A stretch of DNA of 64,000 bases from Streptomyces sp. Root431 (GTDB lineage: Bacteria; Actinomycetota; Actinomycetes; Streptomycetales; Streptomycetaceae). Below are positions 25,360 to 34,779 of the stretch, in pieces. The stretch spans positions 240,962 to 304,961 of the forward strand of contig NZ_LMEI01000012.1 in NCBI RefSeq assembly GCF_001426585.1, in the 5' to 3' direction. Every line of letters starts with the position of its first letter. Positions within the stretch are counted from its first letter, which is position 1. A program made the translations under genes and the position numbers. The notes beneath the pieces were generated by a model, which saw nothing but the letters and a program-made list of their open reading frames with translations, had not been told where the DNA came from and made no database searches.

Positions 25360-25548
25360 TTACCGGCCGTACGCCCCGACGAAGCCCGCCCAGGCGGCCG
25401 GGCCGAAGGCGAGTCGGGGGCCGTCGGTGCGCTTGGAGTCACGGACGTGGACGGTGCCGGGGGAAGTCGCGACCTCGATGCAGTCGTTGCCGTTACCACT
25501 GTCGCTGTAGCTGCTCTTGAACCAGTTCAGCTCGGGGGTGCCGATCAT
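25360..25548 (-). CDS. DUF397 protein (WhiJ-associated type)
   Basis: A 62-residue protein with the standard DUF397 pattern: WFKSSYSDSGNGNDCIEVAT, VHVRDSKRTDGPRLAFGP and AWAGFVGAYG. Such proteins are usually coded beside an XRE regulator with a DUF5753/Scr1-type domain, as here, with a 4-bp ATGA overlap. They are thought to act with the regulator in a switch controlling development, or as a toxin-antitoxin-like pair. The mechanism is unsettled. Confidence 0.93.
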   Translation of the reverse strand: MIGTPELNWFKSSYSDSGNGNDCIEVATSPGTVHVRDSKRTDGPRLAFGPAAWAGFVGAYGR

Positions 25549-26411
25549 GTCTCTCCCAGCAGTTGCTCGATGAAGTCCCGTGACTCCGCCGGAGTGAGGG
25601 CCTTGGACCGGATGATGCCATAGCGCAGCTCCAGCATCCGGAGTCGCTTGAGGTCAGAGACAGGACGACCGCCGAAGTCTCCGTCCATGCGACCCACCGC
25701 CGTTCCGTCTCCGAACTTGAGAAGCGCGATCCGACCGCCCGTCGCCGGGTGATCGGCCCGCTCGGTAGGCATCACCTGAATGTCAACGCTGGGCAATTCA
25801 CTCACTTCCAGCAGGTGTTCAAGCTGGCGACGCAACACCATTCTCCCTCCGATGGGCCGCCTCAGCGACACCTCTTCCTGAATGAAGGAGAACTCGGGCG
25901 CAGGGCTCTTCTCCAGAACCGAGCGCCGCGCCACTCGCGCCGACAGATAGCGCTCCAGCTCCTCCTGTCCGTAGGCCGGGCGCCATGTCCGCAGAATCGC
26001 TCGCGAGAACTCCTCGGTCTGGAGAAGTCCGTGGACGTCGAAGTTGGAGTACATGCAGAACTCGACCGCCCGGTTCTCCAGCTTCGCGAGGTCCCTCACC
26101 TGCTTCGGGTAGCGGACCTCCGCGACATCGCCCTTCATCGCCGCGATCAGCCCATTCGCCCCCAGCACCCTGTCCGAGTCGTCCAGGAACTCCGCGCGCG
26201 GGATGCGGTCCCCCCGCTCGATCTTGCGGATCATGTCCTCGCTGTAGCCGGTCAGGTCACCGAAGTCGGCAACCCGCACACCCTTCGATTCCCTCCACAT
26301 CCTGATCTGGCGGCCGACCGTGGCCAGGACCGCCTTGCCCGACTCGTCGCCCGGGTCGATCTCCCACCCCGAGTCGTCGACAACCGCGCCCTCAACCTCG
26401 TCCACGCTCAT
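25545..26411 (-). CDS. XRE-family HTH regulator with DUF5753 (Scr1/WhiJ type)
   Basis: A 288-residue protein. Residues 28-85 are the helix-turn-helix: RQIRMWRESKGVRVADFGDL, TGYSEDMIRKIERGDRIPRA. The C-terminal DUF5753 region contains FDVHGLLQTEEFSRAILRTW, RVARRSVLEKSPAPEFSFIQ and PSVDIQVMPTERADHPATGG. The WhiJ-like group controls development and antibiotic production in S. coelicolor. It is the first gene of a two-gene operon and is divergent from a small ATP-binding protein, the usual third member. Confidence 0.93.
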   Translation of the reverse strand: MSVDEVEGAVVDDSGWEIDPGDESGKAVLATVGRQIRMWRESKGVRVADFGDLTGYSEDMIRKIERGDRIPRAEFLDDSDRVLGANGLIAAMKGDVAEVRYPKQVRDLAKLENRAVEFCMYSNFDVHGLLQTEEFSRAILRTWRPAYGQEELERYLSARVARRSVLEKSPAPEFSFIQEEVSLRRPIGGRMVLRRQLEHLLEVSELPSVDIQVMPTERADHPATGGRIALLKFGDGTAVGRMDGDFGGRPVSDLKRLRMLELRYGIIRSKALTPAESRDFIEQLLGET

Positions 26412-26554
26412 GCGTGCCCACCTCCTTGTGGCGGCCCTCTACCCGGGGTGGTGTCCGAGACAGTCGAGACAGCGCAGGACAGCCGCAAGACAGTAACCGT
26501 ACGTAAGGGCATGTTCGATGGGCAGCGTAGGCAGCCGCCGCCAGGCTGGGTGCC

Positions 26555-26971
26555 ATGAACCGTGAAACCAGTCAACTGGTGGCGTGTGAACGCCATTTCT
26601 GCCTTCAGTTGTCCTCCACCCGCCGAGGTGCCCGGCTCGCCCGGCTCCTCGCGGTCGAGCAGGTGAGGGCCTGGGGGCTGCCCACCATCACGGAGCCGGC
26701 GGCGCAGATCGTGGCCGAGTTGGCGGCCAATGCCGTGACGCACGGGCGGGTCCCGGGACGCGACTTCCGGGTCGAGCTCTTCGCGGCGGCGGACACGCTC
26801 CGTATCGAGGTCACCGATACGCGGGGTGACCGACTCCCGGTCGCCGGGGAGCCGGGGGGCGCCGAGTCGGGGCGCGGGCTCCTGATCGTCGGCGCCTTGG
26901 CGCGGAGTTGGGGGGTGCGGCGGGGGCCCGAGCCGCGCAAGACGGTCTGGGCCGAGCTGCCCCTTCGGTGA
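26555..26971 (+). CDS. ATP-binding protein, anti-sigma-factor (RsbW/SpoIIAB) type
   Basis: A 138-residue GHKL ATPase domain: IVAELAANAVTHGRV is the N-box, RIEVTDTRGDR is the G1 box and ESGRGLLIVGALARSWG is the G2 region. It has no receiver or sensor domain. These orphan ATPases are plentiful in Streptomyces and often lie beside XRE/DUF397 pairs, as here. The partner could be a sigma factor or the HTH protein. The ATG is well placed and no membrane segment is present. Confidence 0.9.
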   Translation: MNRETSQLVACERHFCLQLSSTRRGARLARLLAVEQVRAWGLPTITEPAAQIVAELAANAVTHGRVPGRDFRVELFAAADTLRIEVTDTRGDRLPVAGEPGGAESGRGLLIVGALARSWGVRRGPEPRKTVWAELPLR

Positions 26972-27095
26972 GGTGCGGCCTCTCTCCCCCGCGCGCGGCT
27001 GCACCCACTCCCCCCGCCCCGGTCGGGTCCGGGGGGATCGCCGCCATCTCCGCCCCTCTGTCCGTTGAGCGAACGCACCTGACCGGTTTCCGCTC

Positions 27096-27129
27096 TTGAC
27101 GCGGAGTCAAACTCTCACTGAACATTCAG
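27096..27129 (+). promoter_or_regulatory. Possible promoter and short palindrome upstream of aminopeptidase
   Basis: TTGACG at 27096 resembles a -35 box, about 157 bases before the aminopeptidase ATG. CTGAACATTCAG at 27118-27129 has 5-base inverted arms and sits where a -10 would be, but there is no clear -10 hexamer. The rest of 26972-27252 shows nothing else that I can support. Confidence 0.3.
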
Positions 27130-27252
27130 CACGCACAGCAGAACAACTGAACACCGCACATGCACTCGCACAGCTCCAGCGCCTCGTGGCACCCAAGCCC
27201 GAGGCGTCTCGCACGTTCCGTCCCATCCCCGTTCGGAATCCGGAGCCCCCAC

Positions 27253-28563
27253 ATGAACATCTCCGTGCCCAGACGCGTCACCGCGGTCGCCGCTCTCGCG
27301 GCCCTCGCGCTCGCCGGTCTCACCGGTACCGCCGGTGCAGAGGCGCAGGCGGCCGCCGCCGCGCCCGACATCCCGCTGGCCAACGTCAAGCAGCACTTGA
27401 CGGACCTCCAGTCGATCGCCACCGCCAACGGCGGCAACCGCGCCCACGGCCGTACCGGCTACAAGGCGTCGATCGACTTCGTGAAGGCCAAGCTCGACGC
27501 CGCCGGATACACCACCACCATCCAGCAGTTCACCTCCAGCGGCGCCACCGGCTACAACCTGATAGCCGACTGGCCGGGCGGTGACCCGAACCAGGTCCTG
27601 ATGGCCGGCTCGCACCTCGACTCGGTCACCTCCGGCGCCGGTATCAACGACAACGGCTCCGGTTCCGCCGCGGTCCTGGAGACGGCCCTCGCCGTCGCCC
27701 GGTCCGGCTACCAGCCCTCCAAGCACCTGCGCTTCGGCTGGTGGGGTGCGGAGGAGCTCGGCCTCGTCGGTTCGAAGTACTACGTCAGCCAGCTGCCGAC
27801 GGCGGAGCGCGCGAAGCTCTCCGGCTACCTGAACTTCGACATGATCGGCTCGCCGAACCCGGGCTACTTCGTCTACGACGACGACCCGACGATCGAGCAG
27901 ACCTTCAAGAACTACTTCACGGGCATCGGCGTCCCGACCGAGATCGAGACCGAGGGCGACGGCCGCTCCGACCACGCCTCGTTCAAGAACGTCGGCATAC
28001 CCGTCGGCGGTCTCTTCACGGGCGCGAGCCGGGTCAAGACCAGTGCCCAGGTGTCGAAGTGGGGCGGTACGGCCACGGCCTTCGACCGCTGCTACCACTC
28101 GTCGTGCGACACCACGTCGAACATCAACGACACCGCGCTGGACCGCAACAGCGACGCGGTCGCGCACGCGGTGTGGACGCTGTCCGGCAGCACGACCACG
28201 CCGCCGACCGGCACGGTCTTCGAGAACGCGGCCGACGTGTCCGTCCCGGACAACGGCGCCGCGGTGACCTCCACGGTCAACGTCACCGGCATCACGGGCA
28301 ACGCCCCGGCCAACCTCGCCGTCGGCGTGGACATCGTCCACACCTACCGCGGTGACCTCATCGTCGACCTCGTCGCCCCCGACGGCTCGGTCTACAGCCT
28401 GAGCAACCGCGCCGGCGGCAGTGCCGACAACATCGTCCAGACCTTCACCGTGAACGCCTCCTCCGAGGTCGCCAACGGTGCCTGGAAGCTCCGCGTCCAG
28501 GACAAGGCCTCCGTCGACACGGGCTACATCAACAACTTCAAGCTGACGTTCCCGTCGGCCTGA
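27253..28563 (+). CDS. Secreted M28 aminopeptidase (SGAP type) with P domain
   Basis: A 436-residue secreted zinc metallopeptidase. A signal peptide (RRVTAVAALAALALAGLTGT) ends near AEAQAAAAAPDIP, which is where mature S. griseus aminopeptidase begins. Zinc ligands are visible in SHLDSV, INDNGSG, GAEELGL, FDMIGSPN and RSDHASF. It releases N-terminal, preferably large hydrophobic, residues. The last 110 residues (FENAADVSVPDNGAAVTSTV onward) are a proprotein-convertase P domain, often cleaved off. ATG 27253 gives a standard signal; the longer frame from 27160 does not. Confidence 0.95.
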   Translation: MNISVPRRVTAVAALAALALAGLTGTAGAEAQAAAAAPDIPLANVKQHLTDLQSIATANGGNRAHGRTGYKASIDFVKAKLDAAGYTTTIQQFTSSGATGYNLIADWPGGDPNQVLMAGSHLDSVTSGAGINDNGSGSAAVLETALAVARSGYQPSKHLRFGWWGAEELGLVGSKYYVSQLPTAERAKLSGYLNFDMIGSPNPGYFVYDDDPTIEQTFKNYFTGIGVPTEIETEGDGRSDHASFKNVGIPVGGLFTGASRVKTSAQVSKWGGTATAFDRCYHSSCDTTSNINDTALDRNSDAVAHAVWTLSGSTTTPPTGTVFENAADVSVPDNGAAVTSTVNVTGITGNAPANLAVGVDIVHTYRGDLIVDLVAPDGSVYSLSNRAGGSADNIVQTFTVNASSEVANGAWKLRVQDKASVDTGYINNFKLTFPSA

Positions 28564-28573
28564 AAGCAGAACT

Positions 28574-28613
28574 CCCGGGTGGGTCGGTGACCATCGCCCC
28601 CGACCCGCCCGGG
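28574..28613. terminator. Bidirectional terminator
   Basis: CCCGGGTGGGTCGG pairs with CCGACCCGCCCGGG (14 bp with one G-T pair, 12-base loop) between the convergent aminopeptidase and LolA-like genes. Confidence 0.8.
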
Positions 28614-28628
28614 GTCCCAATCCAACTG

Positions 28629-29804
28629 CTACTTACCGGCGTTGGCCGCGTTCACCAGCGCGTCCTGCGTCACCGCGCCGACGTAGACCTTGCCGTCGTC
28701 CGTGAGCAGCGCGTTCACGAGCTTCGTCTTGAAGACGGTGCCCGAGCCGAACTTCCCGGTGACCTTGTCGCCGAAGGAGTCCAGGAGACCCTGGATCTCC
28801 TTCGGCGCTTCGTCGGTCTTGGGGGCCGGGGCGCCCGAGTCGAGCTTCGCGATCGCCGTCCAGCCCTCGCCGATGACGTTCAGGCCGCCGCCCTCCCCGA
28901 GGTCGCCGAAGCCGCCGAGGCCGCCGAGCTCCTTCGCGAGGTCCTCGGGGAGCTTCTGCTCCGCCGCGGCGTCCTTCTCCGCGGCGCCCTCCGTGACCTT
29001 GGCGCCCTCCGGGACCTTGAAGTCGAAGTCCGAGGCCGCGGGCTTGCCGAAGTCGACCTTGGTGAAGCCCGCGTCGACGACCGGCTTGCCGCCCTCGACC
29101 GAGGCGAGGGTGAACTTCAGCGGGGTGCCGGTCGCCGCGTCCACGGCGATCCTGATCGACTCGACGGTCGAGCCGGACTGCTTCGGCTTGATCATCAGCT
29201 GGTACGCGTCCCGGCCGGCGACCTTCGCCGTGCCGCCGACGGTGACCGACGTGGTGTCGCCGGCCGCCTTGAGGATCTCGTCCGCCATCTCCTTCGGAGT
29301 GGCCGGAATCTGCTTGTCGCCGTCGACGCCCTCCGGGGCGCCGGACGCGCCCTTCTCGTGGAAGACCTCCTTGGACTTGCTGTCGTAGGCCCAGACGTCG
29401 TCGCCGTTGTGGATCAGGCTGTACTCGTCGGAGCCGTCGAGCAGCGTCAGCTTCTGGCGGTCGGGGCCGTCGGCGGCCACGCGCAGCGTGTGCGTGCCGG
29501 AGACGAGCTCGGTGAGCTTCTCCGTGGGGTCCGCCGAGGAGGAGCCGTCGCCGCCGCCGGCCAGGGCGCCGAGGTCGGCCAGGCCGCCGAGGGGCAGACC
29601 GAGGTCGGTGGAGATCTTGAACGTGCCGGACAGGGTCTGGGTGTCCGAGGCGGCGATCTTCTCGATGAGCTGCTGGGCCGTGATCTCGGGCAGGTCCGGG
29701 TCACCGGACGCGGCCAGTGCCGGGACGAGCCCGATGGTCGCCGCGGCCACTCCTGCCACCGCGACCGGGACGATGAACCGGCTCGCCTTACGGGTGTCTG
29801 CCAT
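28629..29804 (-). CDS. LolA-like exported protein
   Basis: A 391-residue protein. The N-terminal signal (RFIVPVAVAGVAAATIGLVP, then ALAASGDP) directs export. The rest fits the LolA/LppX-like half-barrel fold: ITAQQLIEKIAASDTQTLSG, HTLRVAADGPDRQKLTLLDG, DDVWAYDSKSKEVFHEKG and DAYQLMIKPKQSGSTVESIR. Streptomyces has no outer membrane, so it is likely a surface lipid-binding or anti-sigma-like protein. ATG 29804 follows GGAG at five bases. It is followed by a terminator shared with the aminopeptidase. Confidence 0.82.
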   Translation of the reverse strand: MADTRKASRFIVPVAVAGVAAATIGLVPALAASGDPDLPEITAQQLIEKIAASDTQTLSGTFKISTDLGLPLGGLADLGALAGGGDGSSSADPTEKLTELVSGTHTLRVAADGPDRQKLTLLDGSDEYSLIHNGDDVWAYDSKSKEVFHEKGASGAPEGVDGDKQIPATPKEMADEILKAAGDTTSVTVGGTAKVAGRDAYQLMIKPKQSGSTVESIRIAVDAATGTPLKFTLASVEGGKPVVDAGFTKVDFGKPAASDFDFKVPEGAKVTEGAAEKDAAAEQKLPEDLAKELGGLGGFGDLGEGGGLNVIGEGWTAIAKLDSGAPAPKTDEAPKEIQGLLDSFGDKVTGKFGSGTVFKTKLVNALLTDDGKVYVGAVTQDALVNAANAGK

Positions 29805-29935
29805 GGTCTCCGCTTCCTCCGTGCTGCGCCCTAGTGGTCGATGACTCCATCTGACCAAATCGGGGGCACGGAAGCGTCAGCCCCCGGGATCAACCTCACG
29901 TACTGCTTCGGGATGACCCCACCCTGAGATTCCCT

Positions 29936-29962
29936 CACCCCCGTGGTGGACCCCCGGGGGTG
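29936..29962 (-). terminator. Hairpin after polyprenyl synthase gene
   Basis: CACCCCCG at 29936 and CGGGGGTG ending at 29962 pair with an 11-base loop. It lies 11 bases after the synthase stop on the minus strand. Confidence 0.45.
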
Positions 29963-29972
29963 CGGCGGAGCC

Positions 29973-30983
29973 TCAGCCCGCGCGGTGGACCACCGCGTCG
30001 CACAGCTCCTGGAGCGCCGCCTTCGCGTACCCGTCGGGCAGCGGCGCGAGCATCGCGCGCGCCTCTTCGGCGTACCGCACGGTGTCCCTGCGGGCCTGCT
30101 CCAGGGCCGGGTGGACGCGGAGGCGCCGCAGGACCTCGGCGTGCCGGTCGTCGTCCGTCAGGTCGCCGTCGACGAGGGCGACGAGCTCGACGTCCTCCGG
30201 GCGGCCGTGGGCGGCCGCAGCGGCCCGCAGGCGCAGGACGGGCAGGGTCGGGATGCCCTCGCGGAGGTCGATGCCGGGGGTCTTGCCGGACTCGTGGGAG
30301 TCGGAGGCGATGTCGAGGACGTCGTCGGCGAGCTGGAAGGCGACGCCGAGCCGCTCCCCGTACTGGGTGAGGATGTCGACGACGCTCTCGTCGGCGCCGG
30401 CCATCATCGCGCCGAAGCGGCAGGAGACGGCGACGAGCGAGCCGGTCTTGCCGCCGAGGACGTCGAGGTAGTGGTCGACGGGGTCGCGGCCGTCGGTCGG
30501 TCCCGCGGTCTCCAGGATCTGGCCGGTCACGAGCCGTTCGAACGCCTCGGACTGGATCCGTACGGCCTCGGGGCCGAGGTCCGCGAGCGTGTGCGAGGCG
30601 CGGGCGAAGAGGAAGTCACCCGTCAGGACGGCGATCGAGTTGCCCCAGCGCGTGTTGGCGCTGTCGACGCCGCGCCGGACGTCGGCCTCGTCCATGACGT
30701 CGTCGTGGTAGAGCGTGGCCAGGTGGGTGAGCTCGACGACCACGGCGGAGGGCACGACGCCCGGCGCGTAGGGGTCGCCGAACTGGGCGGCGAGCATCAC
30801 GAGCAGGGGGCGGAACCGCTTGCCACCGGCCAGAACGAGGTGCTGCGCGGCCTCCGTGATGAAGGGGACATCGCTCTTGGTGGCGTCCAGGAGGCCCGCC
30901 TCCACAGCCGCCAACCCGGTCTGGACATCGGCCTCAAGAGCCTGGTCCCGCACGCTAAGACCGAACGGCCCGACGACGGTCAC
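29973..30983 (-). CDS. Long-chain polyprenyl diphosphate synthase
   Basis: A 336-residue all-alpha prenyltransferase with both Asp-rich motifs: LYHDDVMDEADVRRG and AFQLADDVLDIASDS, plus GGKRFRPLLV, GKTGSLVAVSCRFG and KTPGIDLREGIPTLP. It adds isopentenyl diphosphate to an allylic primer, most likely making the nonaprenyl-type chain of menaquinone, the quinone used by Complex I. The exact chain length cannot be read here. GTG 30983 follows AGGAGA; the ATG at 31022 would add 13 unlikely residues. Confidence 0.92.
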   Translation of the reverse strand: MTVVGPFGLSVRDQALEADVQTGLAAVEAGLLDATKSDVPFITEAAQHLVLAGGKRFRPLLVMLAAQFGDPYAPGVVPSAVVVELTHLATLYHDDVMDEADVRRGVDSANTRWGNSIAVLTGDFLFARASHTLADLGPEAVRIQSEAFERLVTGQILETAGPTDGRDPVDHYLDVLGGKTGSLVAVSCRFGAMMAGADESVVDILTQYGERLGVAFQLADDVLDIASDSHESGKTPGIDLREGIPTLPVLRLRAAAAAHGRPEDVELVALVDGDLTDDDRHAEVLRRLRVHPALEQARRDTVRYAEEARAMLAPLPDGYAKAALQELCDAVVHRAG

Positions 30984-31181
30984 GAGGGGGTCTCCTGTCT
31001 GCTGACGCCTGCTGACGATCACACGGATTGTTCACATGGACTGCTCACGATCACACGGATTGTCGATGTGTCGCTCGATTCACTCAAGCCAGCGTATCCG
31101 GTCACCTTTCGATCACCGTGGGCGCCTTCCCGTCACCCCCGGTATGTTCGTGATCAGCTCATACGACCAGGAGTAGGCGTT

Positions 31182-32687
31182 TTGTCCCGAACAGCAATCG
31201 ATACGGATCCGAACAGTGAGCAGCCGCCCCCGGAGGACGATCACGCGTTCTTCGGCCATCCGCGGGGCCTGCTCACTCTGTCGGGCCTGGAGGTCTGGGA
31301 GCGGTTCTCGTTCCTCGGCATGCAGGCGATCCTCGTCCTCTACTTCGCCGCGAGCGTCTCCGACGGCGGCCTCGGCATGGCCTCCGGCACCGCCGCCTCG
31401 GTCTCCGCCGCCTACGGCACGCTCGTCTACCTCGTCTCGGTGGCCGGCGGCTGGCTCGCGGACCGCATCCTGGGCTCGTACCGCGCGGTCCTCTGGGGCG
31501 GCATCCTGATCGCCTGCGGCCACTACGCCATGGCCGTGCCGACGGCCGCCATGACCTGGGTGGGCCTCGGCCTGATCAGCGCCGGCACGGGCCTGCTCAA
31601 GCCGAACGTGGCGACGATGGTCGGCAAGCTCTACCGCACGGACGACGACCGCCGCGACGCCGGTTTCGCGCTCTACTACATGGCGATCAACATCGGCGCC
31701 TTCGCCGGCCCGCTGATCACCGGCTGGCTCGCCGACCACAAGGGCTACCACTGGGGCTTCTCGGCCGCCGCGATCGGCATGACCTTCGGCCTGATCCAGT
31801 ACGTGGCGGGCCGCCGTCACCTGGCCGGGCGCAAGCACGCCGCCGAGTTCGCGCTCGCCCCGGACGCCATGCGCCGGGCCGTCCGGACGATCGCCGTCGG
31901 GGCGGTCGTGACGGCCGTCGTCGCCGTGGCGCTCGCCCTCGCGGGCTGGCTGACCATGGACCGGTTCGTCGACCTGCTGACCCTGATCTCGGTCATCGCG
32001 CCCGTCGTCTACTTCTGGGTGATGTTCAGGAGCCCCCGGGTCACCGCCGAGGAGCGCGGCCGGCTCAAGCCGTACATCGTGCTGTTCCTGGCCTCGGTGG
32101 TGTTCAACTTCATCCTCTTCCAGGCGTACTCGACGATGATCCTGCTGGCCTCCACCAACGCCCGCACGACCATCCTCGGCTTCGACTTCCCGGCCAGCTG
32201 GTACGCCTCCGCCCTCGGCGCCTTCGAGGTCCTCCTCGCGCCCGTCGTGGCCGCCGTCTGGGCCCGGATGGGGCACCGGCAGCCGCACGCCTCCAACAAG
32301 ATCGCCTTCGGTGTGATCCTCGGCGGTCTGTCCTTCCTCCTGATGGTCCTGCCGACCTCCGGGCACGCCGACGACACGTACCAGATGGCCGCCTGGTGGA
32401 TCGTCGGCTCGTACTTGCTGCTCGGCCTCGGCGACGTGCTCCTGGAGACCTCCGGGATGTCCGCCACGAGCAAGCTCGCCCCGAAGGCCTTCTCCAGCCA
32501 GACGATGTCGCTGTGGTTCCTCTCGCTCGCGCTCGCCAACGGCATCCAGGCCCAGACCGTGAAGCTCTACGACGACGTCTCCAAGCCCGTGTACTTCGGC
32601 GTGAACGGCGCCGTGGCCGTCCTCGTCGGCCTCGCCGTGATCGCCCTGGCGCCCTGGCTGCGCCGCACCATGCACCCCGTCCACTGA
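31182..32687 (+). CDS. POT/PTR-family proton-dependent peptide transporter
   Basis: A 501-residue membrane protein with about 12-14 helices. Family marks are GLEVWERFSFLGMQAILVLY (the ExxERFxYY-like motif in helix 1), GGWLADRILGSYRAVLWGG and FALYYMAINIGAFAGPLITG. It should import di- and tripeptides with protons. The only start in good register is TTG 31182, eight bases after AGGAG. The CocE-type hydrolase follows 20 bases later, so the two probably form an operon. Confidence 0.92.
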   Translation: MSRTAIDTDPNSEQPPPEDDHAFFGHPRGLLTLSGLEVWERFSFLGMQAILVLYFAASVSDGGLGMASGTAASVSAAYGTLVYLVSVAGGWLADRILGSYRAVLWGGILIACGHYAMAVPTAAMTWVGLGLISAGTGLLKPNVATMVGKLYRTDDDRRDAGFALYYMAINIGAFAGPLITGWLADHKGYHWGFSAAAIGMTFGLIQYVAGRRHLAGRKHAAEFALAPDAMRRAVRTIAVGAVVTAVVAVALALAGWLTMDRFVDLLTLISVIAPVVYFWVMFRSPRVTAEERGRLKPYIVLFLASVVFNFILFQAYSTMILLASTNARTTILGFDFPASWYASALGAFEVLLAPVVAAVWARMGHRQPHASNKIAFGVILGGLSFLLMVLPTSGHADDTYQMAAWWIVGSYLLLGLGDVLLETSGMSATSKLAPKAFSSQTMSLWFLSLALANGIQAQTVKLYDDVSKPVYFGVNGAVAVLVGLAVIALAPWLRRTMHPVH

Positions 32688-32707
32688 GGCCACCCCGAGG
32701 GGACCTG

Positions 32708-34714
32708 ATGCCGAAGCCGAAGATCCGTACCGACTTCCCGTACGAGACCCGCCACGAGGACGTCCGCATCCCGCTGCCGGACGGCACCCGGCTGTACGCC
32801 AGGATCTGGCGCCCGGTCACCGAGGAGCCCGTACCGGCCCTCCTGGAGTACCTGCCGTACCGCCTGAGCGACTGGACCGCGCCCCGCGACTGGCAGCGGC
32901 ACCCCTGGTACGCGGGCCACGGCTACGCCTCCGTACGGGTCGACGTCCGCGGCCACGGCAACAGCGAGGGCCTCCCCGGCGACGAGTACGACCCCGTCGA
33001 GCTCGCCGACGGCGTGGCCGTCGTGAACTGGCTCGCCGAGCAGCCCTGGTGCACGGGCAAGGTCGGCATGTTCGGCATCTCCTGGGGCGGCTTCAACTCG
33101 CTCCAGATCGCCGCCCTCGCCCCCGAACCGCTCAAGGCGATCGTCACCGTCTGCTCCACCGACGACCGGTACGACAACGACGTCCACTACATGGGCGGCT
33201 CGGTCCTCGGCGTCGACATGCACGCCTGGGCGGCCACGATGCTCGCCTTCGTCTGCCGGCCGCCCGACCCGCGGTACGCGGGCGAGGAGTGGCGCGAGCG
33301 GTGGCTGAAGCGCCTGGAGGCCGTGGACCCGCTCATCCACACCTGGCTCGCCCACCAGACCCGCGACGCGTACTGGCGGCACGGCAGCGTCTGCGAGGAC
33401 TACTCCGCGATCCGGGCCGCCGTCCTCGCCGTGGGCGGCTGGCACGACCCGTACCGGGACACCGTCCTGCGGCTCGCCGAGCACCTCCCCCAGGACCGGG
33501 TGCGCGGCATCATCGGCCCCTGGTCCCACCAGTACCCCGACCGCGGCCTGCCGCCCGGACCCGCCATCGGCTTCCTCCAGGAGACCCTGCGCTGGTGGGA
33601 CCACCACCTCAAGGGCGTCGAGAACGACGTGATGGCCGAGCCGCTGCTGCGCGCCTGGATCAGCGAGACGCACCCGCCAGCCACCGTGTACGAGGAGCTG
33701 CCGGGCCGCTGGGTCACCGACCCCGCCTGGCCGTCGCCGAACGTCACCCCCGTCACGTACGCCTTCCAGGGCGCCCCGGTCGTCGTCGACTCCCCGCAGC
33801 AGACCGGCATCGACGCCGGCCGGTTCTTCCCCTTCGGCAACGACGCCGACCTGCCGCCGGACCAGCGCGAGGAGGACGCCCACTCGGCCTGCTTCGACTT
33901 CCCCGTCCCCGAGGACGGCGGCCCCATCGAGATCCTCGGCCGCCCGTCCGTGAGCCTCCACCTGCAGACGCCCGCGCCGACCGGTCAGGTCGTCGCCCGG
34001 CTCTGCGACATCGCCCCCGACGGCTCGTCCACTCTCGTCACGCGCGGCGCGCTGAACTTCTCCGCCCGCTACGGCCGCGACCGGGCCGTGGAGGCGCAGA
34101 TCGGCGAGTGGGAGAGCTTCGTCTTCGAGCTGAACGGCATCGGGCACACCTTCCCGCCCGGCCACCGGGTGCGGCTCGCGGTCTCCTCCACGTACTGGCC
34201 GTGGATCTGGCCGCAGCCGGACGCGAAGGGCTTCACGCTCGACCCCGCGGGCTCCTCCCTCACCCTGCCGGTCCGCCGCCACACGGAGGACGCCGTCCAG
34301 TGGGAGGAGCCGGAGCAGTCCGAGCCGCTGGGCGTCGCCTACCCGCGCACCCTGGAGGAGCCGCGGCCTGAGCGGGTCGTGGTGCGGGACGTGGCGAAGG
34401 GCGAGTGGAAGCTGGAGGTCGACCCGAAGTACGGCGGGACGCGGGTGTACCCGGACGGCCTGGAGTTCACCGAGGACGCCGTGGAGACGTACACGATCGA
34501 CGAGGGCGACCCGCTGTCCGCGCGGACCCGCTCGGAGTGGTCGATCCGGCTGCACCGGCCGGAGATGGCCTGGGACGTCACGGTCGACACGCGCTCGGAG
34601 ATCTCCTGCGACGCGGACGCCTTCCACACCGCGAACGAGGTGGTGTGCAAGGAGGGCGGCGAGGTCGTCTTCCACCGCACCTGGGAGAAGAGCATCCCGC
34701 GCACGGCGGGCTGA
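32708..34714 (+). CDS. CocE/NonD-family hydrolase
   Basis: A 668-residue alpha/beta hydrolase. The nucleophile elbow is MFGISWGGFNS, the acid is in AVGGWHDPYRDTV and the His in GPWSHQYPDRG. The C-terminal jelly-roll domain (PVTYAFQGAPVVVDSPQQTG onward) is the X-Pro dipeptidyl-peptidase C domain. Relatives hydrolyse esters such as cocaine, or X-Pro peptides, and the transporter upstream favours a peptide link. There is no signal peptide, so it is cytoplasmic. ATG 32708 follows GAGGGG. A strong terminator follows. Confidence 0.9.
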   Translation: MPKPKIRTDFPYETRHEDVRIPLPDGTRLYARIWRPVTEEPVPALLEYLPYRLSDWTAPRDWQRHPWYAGHGYASVRVDVRGHGNSEGLPGDEYDPVELADGVAVVNWLAEQPWCTGKVGMFGISWGGFNSLQIAALAPEPLKAIVTVCSTDDRYDNDVHYMGGSVLGVDMHAWAATMLAFVCRPPDPRYAGEEWRERWLKRLEAVDPLIHTWLAHQTRDAYWRHGSVCEDYSAIRAAVLAVGGWHDPYRDTVLRLAEHLPQDRVRGIIGPWSHQYPDRGLPPGPAIGFLQETLRWWDHHLKGVENDVMAEPLLRAWISETHPPATVYEELPGRWVTDPAWPSPNVTPVTYAFQGAPVVVDSPQQTGIDAGRFFPFGNDADLPPDQREEDAHSACFDFPVPEDGGPIEILGRPSVSLHLQTPAPTGQVVARLCDIAPDGSSTLVTRGALNFSARYGRDRAVEAQIGEWESFVFELNGIGHTFPPGHRVRLAVSSTYWPWIWPQPDAKGFTLDPAGSSLTLPVRRHTEDAVQWEEPEQSEPLGVAYPRTLEEPRPERVVVRDVAKGEWKLEVDPKYGGTRVYPDGLEFTEDAVETYTIDEGDPLSARTRSEWSIRLHRPEMAWDVTVDTRSEISCDADAFHTANEVVCKEGGEVVFHRTWEKSIPRTAG

Positions 34715-34733
34715 GGACGGCTTCCGGACACGC

Positions 34734-34773
34734 GCGAAGGCGCCCGCACCGGGGTCGGTGCGGGCGCCTTCGC
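34734..34773. terminator. Strong bidirectional terminator
   Basis: GCGAAGGCGCCCGCACC pairs perfectly with GGTGCGGGCGCCTTCGC around a 6-base loop, a 17-bp stem between the hydrolase and the convergent surface-protein gene. Confidence 0.9.
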
Positions 34774-34779
34774 CGTGAC

